A stretch of DNA of 64,000 nt from Chlamydiia bacterium. Lineage in GTDB: Bacteria > Chlamydiota > Chlamydiia > Chlamydiales > Simkaniaceae. The DNA lies in the NCBI GenBank assembly GCA_022601645.1, contig JAJACH010000001.1, positions 558,001-622,000 on the forward strand, given 5' to 3'. Position 1 is the first letter of the stretch. Each line of letters starts with the position of its first letter. The translations under genes and the position numbers were made by a program. Below the pieces are notes generated by a model. That model did not search any database. It was given only the letters and a program-made list of their open reading frames with translations, and was not told where the DNA came from. Shown here in pieces: positions 9,050 to 16,105 of the stretch.

Positions 9050-9075
9050 AATTATTCATTAATTAAGTTATAATT

Positions 9076-9100
9076 GTAATTACAAGCAAGAGGTAATTAC
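9076..9100. promoter_or_regulatory. Paired GTAATTAC palindromes over the start region of the 9102 gene
   Basis: GTAATTAC occurs at 9076-9083 and again at 9093-9100, 17 bases apart centre to centre. A TATAAT box (9069-9074) sits just upstream, and the second copy touches the AGAGGT ribosome site and the ATG. Each 8-mer is self-complementary, so the pair could be an operator or could fold in RNA to mask the ribosome site. Confidence 0.35.
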
Positions 9101-9101
9101 A

Positions 9102-9707
9102 ATGGCATCAGTAAGTTGGCAGAACAGCACACAGGCAATTCATGGCGAAATCGCAATAGAATTAGCCACACCAGATCTAGATACACGGGTTCAGGCTGCA
9201 TGGACAAGCATGCAAACGTTACTTGAGTCAGTGGGGCGTACTGATGATGCAACTGTGAATGCCAATTTCTTAGAGCTTGCTAAACAAGTCACAGCCTTTG
9301 ATAAAGACTCGCCAGAATTCCATAGTTTAAATTCAAAATTCAAACAGATTGGATCAGCTGTTTTACATCCGTATTTTGATGCTGCTGATAAAACTGCTCC
9401 TGTCTTAAAGACGGCGCCGGTATCAACATGGAGACCTGCTGATTCAGATAGTGATCCAGCGGATCCAGTTGCTATTCGTGCTGGAATTTCTGCAATGCTT
9501 GACAAGCACCGAGATGATTCAATTGATCCTACTTACTTCGGCGCTCAAATTAAAGTGCTTAGAATGGAAATCAATCGAATTAATCCAGATTCAAGAGACC
9601 ACAAAGAACTCACAAGAGAGCTGAACCGTGCTGACAAAACAGTCGGAGCCTATATTGATGCGCGACAGCTTAAGGCTTATTACGAAGCTCAGGCCTTAAG
9701 AAAATAA
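9102..9707 (+). CDS. Hypothetical protein
   Basis: A 201-residue protein of unknown function, starting MASVSWQNSTQAIHGE. It appears all-alpha, with an acidic Asp/Ser/Pro linker around residues 112-125 (ADSDSDPADP) between two helical halves. No signal peptide or membrane segment. It is preceded by an AGAGGT ribosome site and two GTAATTAC palindromes. The MASV N-terminus resembles that of other candidate secreted proteins here (19563, 23880), which fits but does not prove type III secretion. It is convergent with the next gene and overlaps it by 12 bases. Confidence 0.65.
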   Translation: MASVSWQNSTQAIHGEIAIELATPDLDTRVQAAWTSMQTLLESVGRTDDATVNANFLELAKQVTAFDKDSPEFHSLNSKFKQIGSAVLHPYFDAADKTAPVLKTAPVSTWRPADSDSDPADPVAIRAGISAMLDKHRDDSIDPTYFGAQIKVLRMEINRINPDSRDHKELTRELNRADKTVGAYIDARQLKAYYEAQALRK

Positions 9708-10151
9708 GTCCAATATGAGATGGCCAATATCTGCTAAGACGATCCCTGCTAATCCATAGAGAATGTAGATGTCGTAGCTTTGAAAAATCAACGCAAGCGA
9801 TTCCATGCTAGGAAGCGTTTTATTCATAACATAATAGGCTAGTAAAGCAATTGCGCCAAGGTAGGCAAGACGTGTTACCGTCCCGATAATCGGGATGTGA
9901 GAAAGCCCTCTGTGGGCAAAAAGACGCGAATAGAGCCTAAAAGGAAGGGTAAGGATGCCTTTAATCGAAAGGAGCTTGTTTTGGTTTGCTAAGTCGACGT
10001 CTGGGCTCATAAAAAGGGTTGAGTAAGCAAAGGTTGCGATAAAGCAAGCACCAACTTTATGAGTGGGATTAAAAAAGTGGACGACACCCCAGGCAGCCAG
10101 TGGAAGAATCAGAAGCAGATTAAAGGTTGAGTGTGCTTTGTAGTTAGCCAT
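9696..10151 (-). CDS. DUF2227-like putative metal-binding membrane protein
   Basis: A 151-residue membrane protein with about four hydrophobic segments. It shows the pattern of the DUF2227 / YdjM-like metal-binding hydrolase group: an early HSTFN, an MSPDVD acidic motif near residue 49, an AHRGLSH motif near residue 80, and a late DIGHLILD. These His/Asp residues probably bind a metal. No enzymatic reaction is established for the family that I can cite. The start overlaps the end of the upstream gene by 8 bases, so it ends an apparent operon running from oppA. Confidence 0.7.
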   Translation of the reverse strand: MANYKAHSTFNLLLILPLAAWGVVHFFNPTHKVGACFIATFAYSTLFMSPDVDLANQNKLLSIKGILTLPFRLYSRLFAHRGLSHIPIIGTVTRLAYLGAIALLAYYVMNKTLPSMESLALIFQSYDIYILYGLAGIVLADIGHLILDLFS

Positions 10152-10668
10152 TTTTCCTTAAGATAAATTCAACATCATCCATATCTATGTAGTGACGCTT
10201 TCCTTTATTATCGATGAAGGGTGTTTTTTTGTTGATGTATTTCGTTCGGTTAAAGTGGTGGTAGAGGTTTTTTTGGTTTTTGAGCTGCTCTTTAGATTTC
10301 GTGATAAAGTGTGCGCGAAGAGACTTTTTTTTCTTGGAGGCTTTGGTTAAAAAGGGGTTGAGTTTGGTTGGTAGGGGGAGAAAATGTGCCCAAGTGAGTT
10401 CACTCATTGGTTTTTGTTTCATCAGCTTAATTTTGTATTTCTTATCATGGCTTACAAAAGAATATGCGTCGCCAGACTGCTTGATGAAGTGGAATGTTTG
10501 TGAGAGCACGCTTCCAATTTGTTTTTTCTGGTCGCTTGTTAAAAAGGGCATTTCCCATTCGGGCTTGTGAAAGTGGCGAATTTTGATGTCATCAATTGTA
10601 AAAGCGTTCCCCCGCATAAACAAAGTGATGATGTAGGCTAATAGGCAAAGAGTTATTAGTCGTTTCAT
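10144..10668 (-). CDS. Exported protein, N-lobe-only relative of the kinase-like protein at 14391
   Basis: A 174-residue protein with a signal peptide or anchor (MKRLITLCLLAYIITLF). From about residue 50 it resembles the 14391-15197 protein segment by segment. GDAYSFVSHDKKYKIKLMK aligns with GQCYVFLGADQKTILKVFK (glycine-rich loop plus lysine strand). IDNKGKRHYIDMDDVEFIL aligns with IDKIGVKHQVKAHSLYFML. It then ends where the other continues into its catalytic-loop-like region, so it is probably a shortened paralogue that cannot catalyse phosphotransfer. It is followed directly by the DUF2227-like gene and preceded at 12 bases by the 695-residue gene. Confidence 0.7.
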   Translation of the reverse strand: MKRLITLCLLAYIITLFMRGNAFTIDDIKIRHFHKPEWEMPFLTSDQKKQIGSVLSQTFHFIKQSGDAYSFVSHDKKYKIKLMKQKPMSELTWAHFLPLPTKLNPFLTKASKKKKSLRAHFITKSKEQLKNQKNLYHHFNRTKYINKKTPFIDNKGKRHYIDMDDVEFILRKNG

Positions 10669-10680
10669 ACGAAAAAAACT

Positions 10681-12768
10681 CTAACGCAAAGCGGTGTTTT
10701 TTTCCAACTTTGTGATGTTTTCTTGCCAGTTTTGAATGGCTTCTAAGATCGTATTTCTAAATTCGACATATTCGCTCGAGTTATCAAACTTCAAGATATA
10801 GCCTAGGGTATAGATCTCATAGGTATTGACTAAGGATTTGGTAAGATCTGGATGTGAGTGTTTAATTTGGTCTATGTGCTTTTCAATCATTTCAATCAGA
10901 CTTTGATCGCCGCAGCCGAGCATGATTAAGAAGGTGTCATCAATAATCTGTGCACTTGAGTAGAAAGGGTCTGACGTGAAATCGTGTTCGAGCACCTCTA
11001 AAAGCATGAAAAAGAGTGTTGAGAGAGTGCTTGGCGCGAGAAGGCTTTGCATGTAAGCTGGCGAAATGGAATAGAAAAAGTTTTCAAGCAAAAAGTCGTT
11101 TGAAATGTTTCGGTCTTGAAGCCGTTTTTTCAAGTGTGATAAAACTTCATTTTGCTTGGAAATCATTCCGCCATTGTAATCGCGAATCTCTCCTAAAAGA
11201 TTCGTTAGCTCTAAAATAACCGTCTGACGCGCTTTATAAAGGTCGACAGAGTAGTCAGAGCGGAGAAAGGATTTTTTCTCCATGCGGATGTCGAAAATAT
11301 TCGCTTCTTTGGTGTAGCGTTTTTTCAAGATGCCTACAATTTTCACTTCGTGCTCACATACCTCGTGATTAAGTGGTGAAGCTTTTAAGATGTCTTTTAA
11401 GGAGCCATCTTCGCCTTTTTGGAGGCGAAGCAGAATCACTGTAAAAGATAGGTCTGTGGCCGTTTGTCTGTGGAAGTTGACAATGACCTGAGGAATGTCA
11501 TCGACATACTTAAGTTGTTTAGCAAGGTCCAAAATACCACGCATCACCTCTTCTTCATTGCGGTGCATAAACACAGGGTGAACAACTGTTTCAATTCGAT
11601 CTGTGATTTCTCTTGGAAGGCGTTTTTTTAGTTCTGCTAAATCACTTTGCGTAAAACTTGTACGCGAGCGTTTTTTCACTTCGATGTAGTAAGTTCGAAT
11701 ACGGGGGTCGCCTGAGGTGTCACTGATGAAAGAATCTTCAATATAAATTAAGTGTGGGAAGCATCCTTGCAAAGCTTTTAGAAGGTGTCGTTTTTCGAAA
11801 ATTTCATTTTCTGCAACAAAATTCAAGCCGACAAGGACGCCTAAAACCGGTTGCTTAAAGCGGCCGATGGTAAGGTGAGTGCGTAAAAGCTTAATGCTTG
11901 TTTGCCTACGAGTTGCATCACTTGTAAACCCCTGCAAGAGGATTTTCTTAAAGAGATACTGATAGGAAATGATCCGTTTAAGATGCTTATGGTCTCGGAT
12001 CGCACTGAAATCCTCGCGGAAAAGACGCACAAAATTTTGGATCTCAGAGAAGATGTCTCTGTCAAAAGTGTGTGGTTTAAGCTCCATTAGCGGAGCGAGT
12101 TCTTCCTGCATTTTAGACATTGTCTCTTCGCCTGCAGCTTTTAAGATCAAGCTATAAGCTTGATCAAACATCGTGTGGTTGTCTTTTGCAGGGCGATTAA
12201 ATAAAGAGGCGAGGTTTTCTTGTAGGATGATCTTTTTTTGCTCAAGATTGAGCGGCTTAATCTTAACGATTTGCCGAGCATGCTTTACTGCCATGATGCT
12301 AAGACGTATATTGTCTGCAACATTTTGGAAGTTATGTTCAATGACCTTGATATCACCTGGGTTTTGAACTTTAATGATTAACTCAACAATGAAGAAGTTT
12401 TGGTCTCCACCATCTTTAATTTTAAAGGTCGATCCATTTGATGAGACGATTGTAAGCTGTTTTCCAGGAACAAGGAAACGGGAAGCACAGTCTGTGACAA
12501 AGCGACCAGTACCATGGGTAAAGCCTCCGTCGCAGATGACACAAAACGTAAACGTTGCAGGCAAACTATTGTCCTCGATCTCACTCATAACGACCATAGG
12601 AGAATCCCTTTGAATGCGCTGCACAAAATCGACAAGCGTTTCATCATCTTCGCGGCATGGAAGCATATTAAGGACTTGAGCACGGATTGCCTGAAAGCGA
12701 AGTGCAAAGTGTTCTTCTAACCCTTTTGCACTTGGGTAGTCACAAATGACATCGAACGCATTACTCAC
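10681..12768 (-). CDS. Large hypothetical protein (695 aa)
   Basis: I do not recognise this protein. It starts MSNAFDVICDYPSAKGLEEHF, has no signal peptide and no convincing membrane helix, and reads as a mixed alpha/beta cytosolic protein. The N-terminal ~150 residues contain beta-rich stretches such as FTFCVICDGGFTHGTGRFV. The C-terminal half is mainly helical. The start overlaps the oppA stop by 8 bases, so it is translationally coupled to a peptide-binding lipoprotein, an odd pairing. Length is close to the 696-residue protein at 16106, but I see no clear alignment between them. Confidence 0.75.
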   Translation of the reverse strand: MSNAFDVICDYPSAKGLEEHFALRFQAIRAQVLNMLPCREDDETLVDFVQRIQRDSPMVVMSEIEDNSLPATFTFCVICDGGFTHGTGRFVTDCASRFLVPGKQLTIVSSNGSTFKIKDGGDQNFFIVELIIKVQNPGDIKVIEHNFQNVADNIRLSIMAVKHARQIVKIKPLNLEQKKIILQENLASLFNRPAKDNHTMFDQAYSLILKAAGEETMSKMQEELAPLMELKPHTFDRDIFSEIQNFVRLFREDFSAIRDHKHLKRIISYQYLFKKILLQGFTSDATRRQTSIKLLRTHLTIGRFKQPVLGVLVGLNFVAENEIFEKRHLLKALQGCFPHLIYIEDSFISDTSGDPRIRTYYIEVKKRSRTSFTQSDLAELKKRLPREITDRIETVVHPVFMHRNEEEVMRGILDLAKQLKYVDDIPQVIVNFHRQTATDLSFTVILLRLQKGEDGSLKDILKASPLNHEVCEHEVKIVGILKKRYTKEANIFDIRMEKKSFLRSDYSVDLYKARQTVILELTNLLGEIRDYNGGMISKQNEVLSHLKKRLQDRNISNDFLLENFFYSISPAYMQSLLAPSTLSTLFFMLLEVLEHDFTSDPFYSSAQIIDDTFLIMLGCGDQSLIEMIEKHIDQIKHSHPDLTKSLVNTYEIYTLGYILKFDNSSEYVEFRNTILEAIQNWQENITKLEKNTALR

Positions 12769-14347
12769 GCCACTTCACTCCTTCCCAGAGCATACTACCG
12801 ATTTTTGAGCGGCCAACTTTGTGTAACTTAGGGTTCACAAGCGCTCCAATTGTCCAATAAAATACTGGTGTCAGAGGCATGTCGTCTAAGATAAGCTTTT
12901 CCGCTTTAGAAAGCAGTGCAAAGCGCTCTTCATCAGAGTCAGCAACCATCGATGCATCTAAGTAGTGAATGTATTCGGGGTGTTCCCAACCGGGATAATT
13001 TTTAGGGTTCGCTACATACTTAAAGCGGTCGAAGATGTTCATTTGATCAGCGTATTGTGCGAGGAGGTAGGCAAGTCCGATGTCATAACTACGTCCCACT
13101 AGAGTGTCCATGAAGATTTTGTGTTGAAGTCCTCGAAGTGAGACTTTTACACCAAGCGTCTTCATCCATTGCTCTTGAATGGCTTGAGCCACCCGCTTGT
13201 GGTCTCCTGAAACGGTATAGACCATTTCAAATCCTTGTAGATCATCAATCGTCATGCCAAGTTCTTTGAGACCCACTTCTAAGTGTTTCTTTGCCTTAAT
13301 TATTGAATACTCGGCAAACTTGGAGGGCTGAGAGGGGTGACGCAAGCTTGGGGGAGTGAGTCCTCCAGCTGGTCGTTCTTTTAAGAGGGTAACATCACCA
13401 ACAATGCTTTCACGATCTAAGGCATAAGAAAATGCTTTTCGGATGTGCTTATTATTAAAGGGAGGTTTACGTGTATTGAATGTGCAGAAGGTAAGCCCGC
13501 CTGCTGGTTGAATATCTAAAACGCCTTTCTTAATTAATGTGGGTGCAGCATCGATGGGAAAGTTTGTAAAGGGGGTTCCAAGAATATCGAGCTCGCCTTT
13601 TTCAAACATTTCATAGGCTGTTGCTTCATCATCGATTAGGCTAATTTCAATTTCTTCAACCTCAATATCTTTTTCCTTCCAATAGAGGGGATTGCGGGTT
13701 AAATGTAGGCAGTTGCCGGGTTTCCATTCATCTAATATAAAAGGGCCGTTTGATGGGAGGGAATCTCCTGGACCGTAAAACCATTCAGGGTTGTCCTTTG
13801 CAATGTAGTGGGGCACTGGAGAGTAAACGCAAAATGAGGTGAGGTCGAGAAAATAGGGGGTTGGGGCTTCTAGTGTGACAACAAGTTTTCTAGGTCCTTT
13901 TGCTTTTACGCCAATCTCACTTGTGGGAACTTTACCAAGTTTGGCCGCCCTAGCATTTTTGATCACATATAAGAGGTTGGCGTTAGGACATGGAAAGTCT
14001 GGAGCGAGCATTGTTTTCCAGGCATATTCAAAATCCATAGCAGTAACAGGGCGCCCATCACTCCAAAGAGCACCTCGAAGAGTGAAAGTATAGGTGAGCT
14101 TATCGTCTGAAATATCCACTTGCTTGGCAACACCCCAATGAAAGTTAGGGTCAGGGGTATCCCTTGTTAGACCTTCAAAAAGCATGAAATGAACGGTAGA
14201 TGAAGGGATATCAGCGCCACGTCTTGGGTCAAGTGTTGCTGGGTCTGAAGGTAGATTCACACGAAGTTTGCGCGTATTTGTCTCATTTTTGCAACAGCTT
14301 CCAAGTAAGAGCAAAAAGGTTACAGCAAAAGCATATAAATATTTCAT
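12761..14347 (-). CDS. oppA: Peptide ABC transporter substrate-binding lipoprotein (OppA family)
   Basis: Periplasmic/outer-leaflet binding protein that captures oligopeptides for an Opp/Dpp importer, 528 residues, SBP family 5. A lipoprotein signal with lipobox LLGSC places the modified Cys near residue 18. Family landmarks include LDPRRGADIPSS, FTLRGALWSDGRPVTAMDFEYAWK and the mid-domain FSYALDRESIVGDVT. No permease or ATPase genes are nearby, so its transporter must be encoded elsewhere. The start ATG has no ribosome site; a promoter ends 8 bases upstream. The 3' end overlaps the next gene by 8 bases. Confidence 0.93.
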   Translation of the reverse strand: MKYLYAFAVTFLLLLGSCCKNETNTRKLRVNLPSDPATLDPRRGADIPSSTVHFMLFEGLTRDTPDPNFHWGVAKQVDISDDKLTYTFTLRGALWSDGRPVTAMDFEYAWKTMLAPDFPCPNANLLYVIKNARAAKLGKVPTSEIGVKAKGPRKLVVTLEAPTPYFLDLTSFCVYSPVPHYIAKDNPEWFYGPGDSLPSNGPFILDEWKPGNCLHLTRNPLYWKEKDIEVEEIEISLIDDEATAYEMFEKGELDILGTPFTNFPIDAAPTLIKKGVLDIQPAGGLTFCTFNTRKPPFNNKHIRKAFSYALDRESIVGDVTLLKERPAGGLTPPSLRHPSQPSKFAEYSIIKAKKHLEVGLKELGMTIDDLQGFEMVYTVSGDHKRVAQAIQEQWMKTLGVKVSLRGLQHKIFMDTLVGRSYDIGLAYLLAQYADQMNIFDRFKYVANPKNYPGWEHPEYIHYLDASMVADSDEERFALLSKAEKLILDDMPLTPVFYWTIGALVNPKLHKVGRSKIGSMLWEGVKWRE

Positions 14348-14355
14348 AAAGTCGA

Positions 14356-14383
14356 ACTATACCCCTTTCGAAATAATTGTAAA
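14356..14383 (-). promoter_or_regulatory. Sigma70-like promoter for oppA, leaderless type
   Basis: Minus strand: TTTACA (14383-14378), 16-base spacer, TATAGT (14361-14356), then 8 bases to the ATG at 14347. There is no Shine-Dalgarno sequence in those 8 bases. Confidence 0.6.
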
Positions 14384-14390
14384 GCCCAAA

Positions 14391-15197
14391 TCAAGAAAAG
14401 TTAAATTTTTCGAGTCTTTTTTTGATGTTCCCCCTCAATTCGCCGAGAAGTTCTGGGGCATTGTCAGCAAAATAGTGTTCAATTGATTCGTAGAGTTTGG
14501 CTACTTCATGTTGCTTTAAACCACCTCCTTCATCCACAAATCGCCCCACATCAAACTGGACAACCTGCCCATTAAAAAGGCCGAAATTCAATGCAAATGA
14601 GGGATCTTTATCTACGATGCCTTTTTTTGAGAGGTTTTCAATCAAATCCATGGCTGCATTAGCAAGTTCAATCGAAGGTTTTAATGGCTCTGCTCGTTCT
14701 TGCAGCATGAAGTAGAGAGAGTGCGCTTTTACTTGATGCTTCACTCCAATTTTATCGATCAGAGTCAACTGATCAGGAACATCGGTTGAGTGGCCTAAAT
14801 GGACACCAATTAAGGCTGTTTCCTTTACAAGATCTCTCATAGAAAGAGCTGTGCTTTCGATGGCTTCTAGAAAAACGGCATGCTTTCGAGCTCTCTTTTT
14901 TTTAAGCATAAATGCATGGTCGAAAAGAGGGGGTACGCGCATGTGTTGGAATTTGAAGACCTTTAAGATGGTTTTTTGATCAGCTCCTAAGAAAACGTAG
15001 CATTGGCCTCCTTTGGCAAAGTAGGTAAAAGGCTGATCGAGCCTTGCTAGTGCATCCTTTGTCAAAGGTGGGGCAGTTGCACAATGTTCGAAAGGTGCCT
15101 TCTCGATATTGACAACAGCAAAGCCATCTGTTGCTTTATGCACCACCGGACCAAGACTGAAAAAAATAGCACAACTGATAAAAAATCTTCGAAACAT
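14391..15197 (-). CDS. Exported protein with a protein-kinase-like fold signature
   Basis: A 268-residue protein (272 if the ATG at 15209 is used) with a signal peptide (MFRRFFISCAIFFSLGPVV). Numbered from 15209, a glycine-loop-like FAKGGQCYVFLG at 65-75 is followed by ILKVFK with Lys83. DKDPSFALNFG at 200-210 resembles a catalytic loop (Asp202, Asn208). VVQFDVGRF, with Asp220, resembles the metal-binding DFG segment. The order and spacing fit a kinase or aminoglycoside-phosphotransferase fold. Its location outside the cytosol suggests a target in the host or envelope. It is a single gene, convergent to none, between oppA and the divergent gene at 15273. The kinase-like function is inferred, not shown. 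Confidence 0.65.
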   Translation of the reverse strand: MFRRFFISCAIFFSLGPVVHKATDGFAVVNIEKAPFEHCATAPPLTKDALARLDQPFTYFAKGGQCYVFLGADQKTILKVFKFQHMRVPPLFDHAFMLKKKRARKHAVFLEAIESTALSMRDLVKETALIGVHLGHSTDVPDQLTLIDKIGVKHQVKAHSLYFMLQERAEPLKPSIELANAAMDLIENLSKKGIVDKDPSFALNFGLFNGQVVQFDVGRFVDEGGGLKQHEVAKLYESIEHYFADNAPELLGELRGNIKKRLEKFNFS

Positions 15198-15272
15198 CGC
15201 ACCAAGCATACCATAATAATTCCCCTTTTTGCTATACAGTTTTTACAATCAACAGATCAGACGAGGTACCGT

Positions 15273-16055
15273 ATGCGCCTTTGCGCTCTCATGTTATGTT
15301 TCTCACTAACTCTCTTAGCTGGAGTGCGCGTTGTCCCCTTAGAGCGGATCCCAGAGTCGAATACGATCCAAATGCGGATCATGTACCCAGAAGATGGTGA
15401 ACTCGAGCATAAGCAACCTGTTAAAGTGCAGCTACGAATCAGAGGTTTTCCCTTAGGCGTGATCAGTCAATTCCCTCGAAAAGACGATTTTCGCGGAGAT
15501 CCCAAAGGGCAAACGATCCACCTTTTCATTGATAACGATCCGTATGTTGCCCTCGATGAGAATTACGAATATACCTATATTGAGAACCGCACTTTCTATG
15601 AGCGGATCTTAACCTATGAGATCCCAGCCAAGCTGAAAAGAGGGGAGCATGTTGTCCGAGCGTTGCCCGCACGTTCTTTTGGCGAAAGTAGTAAAGATCC
15701 CGATGCTCTTGATGCTAATATTTTCTATCTTTCCGATAAAAAGCGAAAATGGAAGCTTAATTACGACCCAAGCGCTCCTAACCTTACTTATAACGAACCG
15801 CAAGGGACGTTCGATGGAAGACAAGGTATTCTTGTCGATTTCTATCTCTCTAATTGTGAGCTGTCTAAAACAGGGTACAAGGTTCTACTCTATCTTGATG
15901 GGGATCTTTTAGAAACCATCACTGAATATACACCTTATGCCATGTACGGCCTAAGTAAAGGTCTTCACAAGGTGACCTTAGAGCTTGTAGATAAGCGTGG
16001 AGATTTTGTTGAAGGTCCTTTTAATAAGACAACTAGAGATATCGTAGTAAAATAA
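15273..16055 (+). CDS. Secreted hypothetical protein
   Basis: A 260-residue protein with a signal peptide (MRLCALMLCFSLTLLAGVRV). I chose the ATG at 15273 because it starts this signal and follows CGAGGT at a suitable distance; the frame is open further upstream but overlaps the divergent gene. The mature part looks beta-rich with two Ig-like segments: MRIMYPEDGELEHKQPVKVQLRI at the front and YKVLLYLDGDLLETI toward the end, which suggests chitobiase/carbohydrate-binding-like folds. No enzyme motif seen. It is followed 50 bases later by a large unknown gene in the same direction. Confidence 0.65.
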   Translation: MRLCALMLCFSLTLLAGVRVVPLERIPESNTIQMRIMYPEDGELEHKQPVKVQLRIRGFPLGVISQFPRKDDFRGDPKGQTIHLFIDNDPYVALDENYEYTYIENRTFYERILTYEIPAKLKRGEHVVRALPARSFGESSKDPDALDANIFYLSDKKRKWKLNYDPSAPNLTYNEPQGTFDGRQGILVDFYLSNCELSKTGYKVLLYLDGDLLETITEYTPYAMYGLSKGLHKVTLELVDKRGDFVEGPFNKTTRDIVVK

Positions 16056-16105
16056 AACTTGTTTCTTAATTGCAATTATCCTAATAATTAGTTAGAGGGT
16101 TAATT

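Noticed and set aside
9041-9074. A full sigma70 promoter (TTTACT and TATAAT) before the 9102 gene
   Set aside because: The spacer would be 22 bases, too long; only the -10 is credible.
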